NCBI RefSeq assembly: GCF_001949145.1
Contig: NW_019091356.1
Coordinates: 312,001 to 343,462 of the forward strand
Length of the DNA stretch: 31,462 nucleotides
Source of the DNA: Acanthaster planci
Taxonomy: Eukaryota; Echinodermata; Asteroidea; Valvatida; Acanthasteridae
Direction: 5' to 3'
In this document: positions 12,201-22,374 of the stretch, piece by piece
Position numbering within the stretch: position 1 is the stretch's first letter
Layout of the letters: each line of letters begins with the position of its first letter
The notes under the pieces: model-generated
Told to the model about the DNA's origin: nothing
Database searches by the model: none
What the model saw: the letters and a program-made list of their open reading frames with translations, nothing else
Made by a program: the position numbers and the translations under genes

Positions 12201-15200
12201 TTAAAATTATCGCGAATATTTTTTAAAAGACGTGGAAAATCAAACGTAAGAGGTTTCAATTCCCAGTAAATGCTCACGGGTCTGTTGAACTTTTAACGTC
12301 TTTTTCAGTGTGATAACTTTTAAATTAACACAGCGCACCTTTGAAATGGATTTTTCATTATGCCTTTACAGCAATATGCGTTTGATGAGTGCACTTTTTG
12401 TAGAGCACTACTAGGTATATTTGTCACTATAAGACAAATCAAAGCAACCAAAGACGATTAGACCAGAGAATATTTTTAGCCTCAGAGTAGCATTAGCCAG
12501 ATTATTATGGAATCCATAAGTATCACGTTTCCACATGTTACGTCACATCCCACGTCACTCACTTGAAACGATTTGACAACCTGTCATCATAGCTGATTCG
12601 AAGTTTTTTAAGTGCTTAAGTGCATAACTTGCTGCGCGAATACGATGTGAGACGCTGATTCCTTCCCTAATTCCGCTGAACACCCTTTCGCTACCTCTGC
12701 ACATTTAGATCAAGGATGCCACACCTTAATTTAATGAAGAAAGTACTTGACACAACTAAATGCAGACACTCGAAGGCGATTTAGAGCCTCAAGTCGAAGT
12801 GGGTGGTTGTATTACCGATACTGTTTTTTTTATTAATTTCGAGTAAAGTTTATACAAAAAAAGGAACAAATTTCTTTTATTTTTCATATTTTTGTGATCT
12901 ATGAATTGTAAGATCGCCAAAATCAGCAAAGAAATGAAATAGGGATAATTTGCCAAGAACAAAAATCAACCGGTATACATGTATTTATGATCGTGTGTTC
13001 GTAAAATTACAAGCGCTGTAATACAATGGAGTTAATATAGCACTCTAAACCGAGGTTTTGCACCCCTTAAATATAAATAGGCCTCCCGAGTTGACACTAT
13101 TATTGGGAATGCTACACTGGGAAACTAGAAAGTCTCCAAATGAATAATCTAAGGAGATTTGTACCGTGAATTGCACAAACTCATTTTGAAATGTCACTGT
13201 GGTGATCTTTCAACAGCTTAACGTCTGGCCGTATTTGGTTAGAAACTGTTATGCAGCCAATTACTGATCAACAATGTCATTTGTTCAACCTTCATGAAGG
13301 ACATCGTTTGTACAAAAATGGAACTATAACACAAGGGGTGTTGGTATTAGAGGCTAGCCAGCAGGAAGTCCATTAATTAAGATGGCTATTTGCCTGGCCT
13401 TGTCATTCTGATCTTAATCTTCACTGGGTCAAATCACATGAAGGCTACAATTAAATCGTAGCTTCACAAAAGAATTTTTCTAGGAAGTTTATAGTTAGTA
13501 CTTTTAATATACTGTGGTATGATGAACAGTCTTCTTTGTACGTTTCTACAATGAACCATGTTTTTGGAAGAGGCAGTTTATTTGCATTTCAGCGCACTTG
13601 GTAGACATTTGGAAGCTTATGTACTACAAACGGCAAAGGAGAAACAAGTTTAACACTGGAGAGAGATATCCCAAATTTTAGAGGTTTAAAAGTGGCCAAC
13701 GACAACATACTATTTAAGTGACCAATACTGATAATGACTGATGGTTGCTGTCTCTTCACTCAACGGCTAATCCTGCATTCCTTCCTTTGTGAAACCATTT
13801 GTCTCCGTCTCGTTTTCTTACCCTATTTACAGCCAAACTCCAATCACATACTCATCGTCGCAGGATCATCCATTAAAAAAATGAGCTTCAGTTAGTACTG
13901 ACAGAAATGGCGCTAATTCATTCAGGTTATCTGCCCAGACGAATAACAGCAGACGGATATTAGATAGAAGACACAAAAGATGCACGGAGGAGCGTAATTG
14001 ACCACTGGAAATGAACTGATTAGAAACAGAATGAATCTCTTATTATCCCTCCATCCTCATCAAGGACCACAATTATCTCTACTTAAAGCCATCCTGTCTA
14101 TTCCGGAGGAGCATATTCTGTCACTTTTCGTCGAACAATTAAAATCTTATTGTCAGTTAAGCTTTAAATGTCACCGCATATTTCCCAACCTGTCACGCAG
14201 ACTTGAATCAGATGAAGAGGTTTAGAAATGATCACAAGTAATAATCTTTAAGCTAGCCTTCGAAACCAAAACCAGACGTTGAGTCTCAAAATGATGATCC
14301 AGAAACCCGCCCGATAATGCGTATCTGTTCCAAGGTGCAGACATTCGAAAGTGCAGAATAATGGTAAAATTGTAGAGGTCATTTGGTGGGCAAGTTCTAC
14401 AGAAACCTTCAGACAGAGGATTTTTTAACACGCAAATCATTAGGTTTGGCCTCTGACTCATATTTCGTGATTAAATTTTATTTCTCGCAGGAATTGAATC
14501 CTTTTGGCTTAGCATCACGGTTTTTCCAAAACAAGGACTTCTCTAAATGGACCAAGGAGTCCATCAACAGGAAGGACAATTGGTAATTCTTAACCAAAAT
14601 CACATAAAAATCTGTTGATATATCCTGGACATGACCCCTGGATGGGAATAGCAAATAGTACTATATGAAAATCAATTACTGCACCATTCTAACGTTTCTA
14701 CATCAAACACACTTTACAGCACCAAATATTTCACTGCATGCATCCTATTCAAGATTTAACGATTAATTATTAATTAACTATTTCAATTTGATAGACTTTG
14801 TAAAATCAGTGAGCTTTGTTGTTATCCCTAAAGCCTTTTGAATGTAGACAATCTAGTTGCTCAACATCTAATGGCAAGGCGTCAAAATTTCTGAGATAAT
14901 TGAATGAATATCGTTGGCTTGCAAAAAGTACATGGATTACTGCTCTCGTAAACACTATCCCACTATTCGAAAGCTAACGACCATTTAGTTTGGGATGTAC
15001 AGGATGTTCTTTCAGACTGACACTGTAGTAGGTGTCCGTTATCACTCTGTCCAGTGTTTCTTGTATCGTCACGGCTGACTAACGTCTGCATCCTGATCAA
15101 AACTCCATGCCAAAAGAGGGGGGGTTTGTTCTCTATCTATCCTACAAAGAGTAGGCTATAAATTAGAGAATGAAACTGTGTTTGATTTCATCTTTCTTCA

Positions 15201-18200
15201 GACGTGGGTTTGTATAATCGATAGACACCATTGTTAAATTCAGACAGAAGCATAACTTCAGTGGTGTATCTGGGGTACATTTGCTGGGAGCGCTGGGGGG
15301 GGCTAATTTTCCGGAAGGTAAGAGAGGTACGTTAGGATCTGAACTACCTCATTCTGTCAATTAAGGCAGACTATAGTTATGAGTAGAACTCCTATACCAA
15401 TCTCTAGATCTATAAATAATTTTTTTGCACAGATCTTATAAACGCGATGTTAACTCAACAAAAACTCAAACCATTGTGAATCATTATGAGTCAAACCAAA
15501 CAAGAAAACTTGGGGGTCTTGCTGGTGGGTGGATCTGGCAAATATTTCCTGGGATGATAGGACTTCAGATGGACTTCCTGACAACCCTCGGCATTAAGGT
15601 TCCAGAAAATCTCACTGAAATAGCTCGTCAAATACAAAATATAAATCATTCCAGGGACCCTCTCAGAGATTCTCCAGTGTCAGACTGGGATTTCTTCGAT
15701 ATGGATGGTCCTTACTCATCCGTGTCATTTCTGGACAGCCTTTCAACCTCAATAACGACTAGATGCGATAACAGACATCTTTTCTTTACCACTGTGCTCT
15801 GTAGTGACAGGCTTATTAAGTATCTGAACTATTAACCACTACATCAGAATCACTTAATGACAGAATGAGCAAAGCACAAATTGACAGTTGACTCTCATTC
15901 ACTCTCTTAATATGTTGCTATGTAATAAGCCAGAAACTTCCAAACTGTTGACGAATTAACGAGCGGGAATTTCTGATCTTCGAACTTTTAAACAAAATGA
16001 AGTCCTTCCGGGGGCATTATAGATTTAACCTTTATTCGTATTCAAAGAAATGTCTGACTCATTGCGAGGTTGGGAGAAACCCAGAATGTTAAAGTGCTGC
16101 TTTCAGATTTTGGAATTGAACTAGTAATTCGACAGTCCTTGATAACATACAAACAGTTGAAGTCAGATTCTTTTAATAAAATAGTTATAATCTTTTGTTA
16201 AATTAAACTGTCAACCATCAACCGTTAGGTACGATTTGAGCTCTTAGGTAAAGTATGGAAATCATGAAAATAACTTTCAAATCGATGCATGAATAAATCT
16301 TTGCAAAAGGGATAAAACTGATTATGATATCTTCATCTACTTGTACATTTGCCACACGAGTCTGATTACTATTCAAGTAAAACCAGTCTGGTTTCCACCC
16401 ATATGTACCATAGATCACACTAAGACATGTAGTCATGCAATGTCGACTTCAAAGTGTTTTGGCTTGCAGGAAGGGAATGTCGGAGGACCAAAAAGGATGA
16501 AACAAGACTTCTTTGTCTTGTCGACAGGAAGCTCAGTGAAGACCAAGCTGCGGCTAGAAATTAATTAAAGCTACTCATCAGCACATTCAGTTAATATACC
16601 CAACCAAAAGAAGCATCGGGTATTGGGTACGTGCGTAACAAATGGTGCATACTGAACACGTGGAGATATCTTTAGTGGCCATTCTTACAACCAAAGGCTA
16701 CGACTAAGGCTTCCTGCTTGCAATCAAGTTAACGGTCTGGGTTAAACATTGAAGTTCGATTTGCTAACCAATCTTTCAATCTTCTAGAAAACAGCAACTA
16801 TTCGCTGGAGACAACACTAATGCCTATGGTTATTGGAAAGGCATGGTCACGCCGGTAGTCCTGTGTGATTGACATCAATAAATTTTGACTCGAGAAACCC
16901 CAGATATTCTTCTGACAACCATAACACCTTTGATTTATGCACCGACAATCAATCCATCAAGTTCTTAGGATGTAAGGCATACTCGTACAATTGGTTCCTT
17001 AAGATCTTGCAAGACGAGGTGACTAAATTTTTTTTCGCTCAGGGGGTCACACGTGTCATCACGACGGGAGAACCTGGAATGACTTAACAATGTCACTTTA
17101 TAGTACCGGTACCCTACAGACACCTGGGGTTAGCAGAGACGATGCTTGTCTGGGGAAGAGTTTTTTGGCTGATTAAAGATTACTCACTGAACACAAGAAT
17201 CCACGATTAATTAGGAAAATAATATATAATCTATAAACACACTTTAATGATATAGCAAATTACCTTTTGTGAGGCATTTATCACACATACAGTCATACTT
17301 TAATATTAAACCAAAATATTCAAGAATATTTGGTTTGAAAATCTGATTCATTCGTTCAACGGCATGAAAGTCAACATCCAAAAACAAACTGCATTTCGTG
17401 GGGTCTTTCCTGGGTTTCAAATTTTAGCCAATACTTCGACTGTTCAAGCTTACTTTCAAAATGGAAATTAACTGTGAACTCTTCCCCTTCTTTAATTTAT
17501 CAGAAACTGTGACTGCGGATACAAATTTGATTGTATCGCCTGAAGGAAACGTGACTGAAACAAAGCGAGACCACAAACGGTATAAATATAGAAACTGTAA
17601 ACCTTATTCCCCTTGAGTATTCCTATTAAGTCAGTGGAATTCTAAAGGTGTTATCCATCAGGGCCTTCAGGCAAAAAACTTACCAGGCCAGGTTAAATGT
17701 TTAATATGACCCACTGGCCTCATAACATGTTTTTTTAAATGTGGTCCGAAGGGAGGACTCCGGGGGGCGTCATATTGATACTATTGACGAATGACAGACA
17801 ATAGTGACTGCGACGCGCATATACCTGCAGAAATAGAGCAACTGGCTGCTGTAATGGTGAATATGTCATTTCAGCACCCAAGGGATACATAGCACCCAAT
17901 GTGAATAATGACAAATTCTTTTCTCTTTAAGTTCCAGTCTGACATCTTGCTTTCGGGAAAACAATTAAAAAAAAGTAACCGCGGAGACATAGAGCGTCAG
18001 AGGTCCTGCAAGAATTCAAGGTTATGAAATGTTTCATGGCTACCAATCTCAATTAGAAAGCACAACCTTCCTTCTGAAACCGGAACGGATTAATTAAAAC
18101 TGAACAATACTCCAAAAAAAAAACCAAAACGCAAAAAACTGCATCATTGTGACTTCACGTGCCCTGAAAATATTTCCCAATTTTGATACCAAGTACCGCC

Positions 18201-19538
18201 ACCAAAATGGCACCTTTAGATATCAGCCATGGATGGACAGTGATGCATTGTTGATGCGATCAAAGAGATCATTCACTCGTCGTCTAGACTACTTCATTTC
18301 ATCTTATGACGCTAGGTCGTGAGGAACGGCCTTTGACTTTATTCTAATGAGGAACATATTGAATTCCAGAGAGGAGGGTAACCTAGAGGGTGGTAATCAA
18401 GTCGAAACGTGCGGTGTGGTTTGCGCTATGTACTTGCTTCATGAAATCTTTCTAAACTTAATTTACACGATGAACTGTGAATCCCATCTAATCACTACTC
18501 ACTGAAAAAGCCTAAACGCAGTTTAATCGGTTAATGAGTTGATGAAAAAGGGAAAGAAAATCAGCATTTCCTATTATGTGTGACTGTTTTCTTGATGAAA
18601 ATGAAATGTTCCATAGATTTGAAATTTCAAACACGCCGGTTTTTCTGGGAAAAATAAATGGGGCACACAGGTTTTGGTTTTTCATTCCACCGGAGTTTGA
18701 GATCGTACTTAAATGTCTCATTGTTAAATCAAAGAAAAAGGCCGATATTAGGCCAAAAAGAATAATTTCTTTGGCTATAGCTGTTCAAATTGGAATTGGT
18801 AATAACAAAAATTATAAGACTAAAGAGATAAATACAATATATAAAAATACTTTTTCGAAATTGCAGTTAATTCTTACTCAACCAAAACGTGAGCACAGCA
18901 TCAGAACATCGCTTTTTGTCTCAAAAATGTGGTATCTGGATAAACTGGTTGATTTAGTCTGATGAATTCCTTGGTGTTGTCGTAACATTTCCCGACACTT
19001 TAAAGTTAAAAAATGTTTCTCCATACATTCATTTTTGGAGTGCTGTTGCTCGACGGATGGGGAAGAACAAATCTAGCGACGACGTGACAGATTCATTCAC
19101 TTGGGAACACAGAATGAGGAAAAAAGTTTATTTTAGAACGGACAGTCATGGTCATGTTGGACTTGTTTCTTATGATGAATTGGGGTCGTGGTGGGCTGCA
19201 GGTAGTTAATAAAGTTACATCTCCATTCAATTTGACTGAAACCTACGACAATTGGAATGAATTTTACATAGCATTTTCATCCTACTGTAGCACAAGTGTT
19301 ACAGAATATACAGCTATAATGGCTGCAGTAATTAAAATATGATTCAGTAATTAATTCAGAATATGGCCGTAGTTAAAGTGAAGATTAAATGTTACCTTTT
19401 TATGCGGGTGCAGACGTTGTTCCCCTTGGGTCTTTTTGCTGCCTCAGCCCCCTGGCCGAGGGTAACAATCACAGTCAATACAAAAGTTAAGATCCAGAGA
19501 AAACGAACTGAACTCCAAAAAGACAGCGAGAGATTCAT
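2339..19538 (-). CDS. Gene A, whole gene: EMI-domain transmembrane receptor with ITAM-bearing tail (six coding exons)
   Basis: Seen: six exons join in one frame on the minus strand at 19538-19396, 9238-9140, 7279-7164, 6582-6033, 5905-5802 and 3210-2339. All junctions are GT-AG and phases match (2, 2, 1, 2, 1), giving 1884 bases and 627 residues. Order: signal peptide (about 1-34), EMI domain (41-113; Cys 43, 71, 77, 102, 103, 113), Thr-rich and charged stalk (about 114-258), membrane helix (about 260-285), cytoplasmic tail (286-627). Known: Draper, CED-1, MEGF10 and Jedi/PEAR1 pair an N-terminal EMI domain with a tyrosine-motif tail and signal through Src- and Syk-family kinases in corpse engulfment, but all carry many EGF repeats. 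Here EMI runs straight into the stalk exon across a 581-base intron. Inferred: a cell-surface receptor signalling through SH2 proteins. The architecture is strong; function and ligand are unknown. Confidence 0.85.
3211..5801 (-). other. Gene A intron 5
   Basis: 2.6 kb between the juxtamembrane and tail exons. It holds a 110-codon plus-strand open frame (4104-4436) with no recognisable features, a 9-base inverted pair (CCGAGGGGT at 3951, ACCCCTCGG at 4002) and a G10 run near 5478. No additional exon was supported. Confidence 0.7.
5802..5905 (-). CDS. Gene A exon 5: juxtamembrane cytoplasmic segment
   Basis: Acceptor TTTGATTTCGCCAG and donor AAAAAAG|GTGTGT bound 104 bases, phase 2 in and 1 out. 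It encodes residues 303-337, a Ser- and Lys-rich stretch with no tyrosine. Exon 4 leaves in phase 2 and exon 6 enters in phase 1, so an exon of this kind is needed to join them in frame. That requirement is the main support for calling this short exon. Confidence 0.78.
6033..6582 (-). CDS. Gene A exon 4: Thr-rich stalk, charged ectodomain and transmembrane helix
   Basis: This 550-base exon (acceptor TTTTCTTACAG, donor CAAAG|GTAAAC, phase 1 in and 2 out) encodes residues 120-302. It opens with a short Thr-rich run (about 120-139) suited to O-glycosylation. A hydrophilic, charged and probably disordered spacer follows (about 140-257; TEREQDRERARSKNGNGD within it). The membrane helix (about 260-285, GMLCGVGVLSLAAVVILFLM) is followed by a basic stop-transfer YRQRR. 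The segment contains no cysteine except C268 inside the helix, so no EGF or other disulfide domain lies between EMI and membrane. Confidence 0.88.
6583..7163 (-). other. Gene A intron 3, between EMI and stalk exons
   Basis: Only 581 bases. I looked for cysteine-rich coding sequence that could be an EGF exon and found none. The plus-strand open frame at 6737-7126 has no domain signature and is probably chance. Confidence 0.7.
7164..7279 (-). CDS. Gene A exon 3: C-terminal half of EMI domain
   Basis: Acceptor TTTCCCCTAG and donor CACCAG|GTATGC bound 116 bases, phase 2 in and 1 out. It encodes residues 82-119, with YREETRTIYRVVQECCTGW followed by a cysteine ten residues after the CC pair. Repeated Tyr-Arg steps before a CC-x-G-W/Y motif are the hallmark of the EMI C-terminal half. 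It ends in Thr-Ala-Pro-Ala-Pro, the start of the stalk. Confidence 0.88.
7280..9139 (-). other. Gene A intron 2
   Basis: 1.9 kb splitting the EMI domain. It contains the perfect hairpin at 7532-7561 and a short 8-base inverted repeat (AACTCCAA / TTGGAGTT) at 8662-8680. No coding exon was recognised. Confidence 0.7.
7532..7561. repeat. Perfect 13-base-pair inverted repeat (hairpin)
   Basis: CTTTCTGACCAGA (7532-7544) and TCTGGTCAGAAAG (7549-7561) are exact reverse complements separated by TAAA. Pairing stops immediately outside. It lies in gene A intron 2, so it would be transcribed in the pre-mRNA. It is too short for a typical microRNA precursor; it may be a DNA-binding palindrome or a remnant of a transposon end. 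Confidence 0.95.
9140..9238 (-). CDS. Gene A exon 2: middle of EMI domain
   Basis: This 99-base exon is bounded by a pyrimidine-rich acceptor ending TTGATAG and by a CAG|GTAACA donor. It enters and leaves in phase 2, so it fits between exons 1 and 3 without shifting the frame. It encodes residues 48-81, including LCGIQGRCSRY, with EMI cysteines 71 and 77. It was found by searching the 12 kb between the two obvious EMI halves for a phase 2-2 exon carrying the missing cysteine pair. Being symmetric, it could be skipped in frame, which would remove two EMI cysteines. Confidence 0.85.
9239..19395 (-). other. Gene A intron 1, large (10 kb)
   Basis: This intron follows the signal-peptide exon and is about four times longer than any other intron here. 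It holds scattered open frames, the longest being 136 codons on plus (15425-15835) and 128 codons (18576-18962). Neither shows a recognisable domain, and given the AT-rich background either could be chance. No tRNA, repeat array or convincing nested gene was seen. Long first introns often carry enhancers, but nothing visible shows that here. Confidence 0.6.
15425..15835 (+). other. Unassigned open frame inside gene A intron 1
   Basis: This is the longest unexplained plus-strand open frame (136 codons). It follows a plausible acceptor (TTTTTTTGCACAG at about 15421-15432) and has a mildly hydrophobic stretch (GGWIWQIFPGMIGLQMDFL). I recognise no family. It has no partner exons I could join and no good promoter. 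It may be a chance frame or a decayed exon. Confidence 0.15.
19396..19538 (-). CDS. Gene A exon 1: signal peptide and start of EMI domain
   Basis: The 47 complete codons start at ATG 19538-19536 in the context CCAAC-ATG. A polar start is followed by a hydrophobic core (WILTFVLTVIVTLG) and a small-residue end (QGAEA), a typical signal peptide with cleavage likely near residue 34. The mature protein opens with a basic stretch and reaches GNNVC, the usual EMI entry motif, where C43 is the first EMI cysteine. The exon ends AAAAG|GTAACA in phase 2. No upstream in-frame ATG was seen nearby. Start choice rests on the signal peptide directly abutting the NVC motif. Confidence 0.85.
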
Positions 19539-22298
19539 GTTGGCACTTGTATGCGTAAACCACACTGACAAGCAACCGCCAATTTGTGTCAGATGTCAAG
19601 TGTTATACAGCAGTCAGATCTTAACGGTATTACAACAAGCATAGCTGAAACATTTTGCACACACGAAAACGTACAGAAGGCAAGACATCCATCCAAAGTT
19701 TCCCCATGTCTCCTGTCAGCAATAAGAAGCTCTTCTTCTGTCGTATTTTCCCAAAAGATGCAACAAGTGGTGGTAACTACAGCGAGTCCTGCTTCAAGGT
19801 ATAATCTCAACAAAAATATCCAACTTCCCTCGACGGGAAAGCCGAGGTGACTGTAGGTCTATCGTAGAAAGCTTACCGTCTGCCCAGGATTGGTGAAACG
19901 TCAAGGCAAGGCTGAACTCTATAAACTCTCGAGACTGGGATGTTCTCATTTTGTCCAGGGCACGACGGGCAAACGATCTCAGGTTCAAAGGATTATGCAG
20001 TCACCCCCACTTAAGGAATGGACTCTTCAAGGCACTTTCTAAATTAGAAGTACACCGTGGATTGGCTTAACTTTGTTGATCTGCATATTTTGTATTCATA
20101 AAACAACGGAGAGTGAATACAAGCTGGTTTTAATCTACAATATAAATCCATTTGAAAATAAAGCCCCTTCTTAAAAATCTATACAGGTAAGATATCTGAC
20201 AAGAAAGTGCTTAAATCAAAGGACGAAGAAATCTTATCTCAATAGGGTATCCAGTATAAAGCAAAATATCGGCGATAGCTAAAATGAAGAGCTGTGGTTA
20301 GAAAATCCGTGAGTCACAAAAACACCCCTTGTTGGTTTTGAATAATCCTGCAGACACCTATTTGTATGAAATTAGAGCCTTACAACAGATTCATTAAGAA
20401 AGGAAAAGACTTTCAGTTCTAATTTTAAAGGGGAAACCTCAGCGTCCCTTTTTAAGCCTTGATCAAGCAGGACTTCCTACAGGACCCACCCCAGGGTCAC
20501 TGGGAATTTACTCAACCTAATTCAGCATCTTAAAGTCTTACACAAAAGCCTGCTTATCATCAGCCCCACGCTGGCGGTGTGAGGAGTTCTAGGAAAGTTG
20601 GTCCGCAAAAGAGAAGTCCGTTGATGAAATGTGAACAAAGTACACTCGTTGTAGAAAAAGGGTGCTGAAAGCAGACAGACTGACCTCTTCTTGCTTCAGC
20701 TGTCATTATAATGGAATCGTCAAATAGTTTATTTCGCCAATCATGCAAAAAGCAATGATGTACTGCAGACAGCACATATCCTTCCGAAATTTAACACGGT
20801 GGCAAATGCTGTTTTTGAAAGGTGCTGTCAACAAGGAGCGTCCCTTCGCATACAGTGTGGAGGATTCTGGTATAAATTCGCTCTTGTTATTCGAAAGTTT
20901 CACACAGTGCAGAAGATGGCGATCTTGGTGTGTTGGGGATAAACTGGGTGAGCCGAGGACGGAAGTGTGACGAAAGGACTGAAGTCCAGGATCATTCGAG
21001 GGGATAATGGTGCACTGAAATCGCCTGTGCAGGAGTGAGATTATGTCCGAAAAATTGCATGCACGTGTTAGCGTTAAACAGAAGCTGTCTTTTCGTTAAG
21101 AAAGGGTTAAAATTGCAAGTTGGGTACTGGACCTTTCCGAGGTTTACGGATTTTTATTGCTGATAATCACTCTTAAAATCAAAGCAAAGATGATATACAG
21201 ACATAAAATGGTTTTGAAATCTCTGATATTCTAGTTCACACTAAATTAAACGATAAAGATTTGTTAAGCATTTTGTTTGCTGGCAAGAAATAATTTTTGA
21301 TCACTCTACGGTCGAGAGAAGTCGCCAGGATAATCCGCATGATCAACCTGCTTCAATCGTTAGGATTTTAACAATGGATTTCTTTTTCCAAAGGATTTGT
21401 TGCCCTAAAATAGACGGCTGATTGGCAGGTGAAGCACTCCCAAAGTTATCTGTAAATTGGGAGGAAATTCCCGTTTATTTTGTTCTTGAGGGCGCTCACG
21501 TTGCCCATAATGCAATCTCCTCATTACCAAGATTCGCTTCCTGTCAAGTAGACTCGCGTATACTTTGTTACCAAAACGATCCCGAACGACGGATTCGTTT
21601 GTGTGCAAAGTAGGATCCTCTCTGTAATTAGCAGGTGTTTATGTTTGTTTGCCATGATAGAGAAAACAAACTGAGCCGACCAATGAGTGCACAGGCCTGT
21701 AGCCTACAAAGGCTGCACATTGTTCTAAGGAGAAGGCGACGTGCTCCAACCCGAAAATGCGCCCGAAACCCATTGAATTATCACGACGATCTCTGCTGGT
21801 TCAGACGGGGCGGGTCATCTTATGAATGCCATCCCATGAACATGTGATTTGAGTCCACATCCTTCCTGGAAGACTCATAGCGTTGTTCCTTTCAGTGATC
21901 GCTCCAACAATTCGTCCAGACCGGTTTCCTATTTTGCACATCCTTCATATTTCTTTTGAGCATCAACAAACTGTCTGTACAGAGTTTCACAGGCATGACT
22001 TACCAAATTGGATAATTTAAAACTGTTAAAAAAATAATAAGTTACATCATACACATTGAGCAAATAAATAGTTTTCAGATAAGAACAATTAAGCGTTCGT
22101 TTGTCAGGGTCATTACAACATCAAACTGGCGGTGCAAAAACCTTTGGACTTGATCCCAAATAAAATAGTTCAAACAGAAGGTAAGCATCGATTAGCAGAA
22201 AAGAACGAACAAGGTAAAGGTTGGTCTGTAATGCACGTTGTGTATGTGAGTTGCAAGGTGCACATCTGCTGTAAATTAGTTGTGTGAAACGTTTTACC
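19539..22298. promoter_or_regulatory. Head-to-head interval between genes A and B
   Basis: 2.76 kb separates the divergent start codons of genes A (minus) and B (plus), so both promoters must lie here. On the minus strand, a good donor (GACG|GTAAGC, exon end at 19877) and a plausible acceptor (GCTTGTCAG before 19564) could define a non-coding 5' exon spliced just before the gene A start. I saw no clear TATA box for either gene. Confidence 0.4.
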
Positions 22299-22374
22299 AT
22301 GGGTTGGAAAACGTTCGTAGCTATTGGAATAGCTGCTTATCTGATCTATCACAGCATCGATCAGTTTGATCCAG
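22299..22374 (+). CDS. Gene B exon 1: N-terminal membrane anchor
   Basis: ATG in the context TTTTACC-ATG-G, then 25 codons (MGWKTFVAIGIAAYLIYHS and on) ending GATCCAG|GTAAGT in phase 1. The short N-terminus, single hydrophobic segment and polar exit match the uncleaved signal-anchor of HSD11B1. Confidence 0.88.

Noticed and set aside
18576-18962. 128-codon plus-strand open frame
   Set aside because: AT-rich, Lys/Ile-heavy, no domain signature, and no partner exons; most likely chance.
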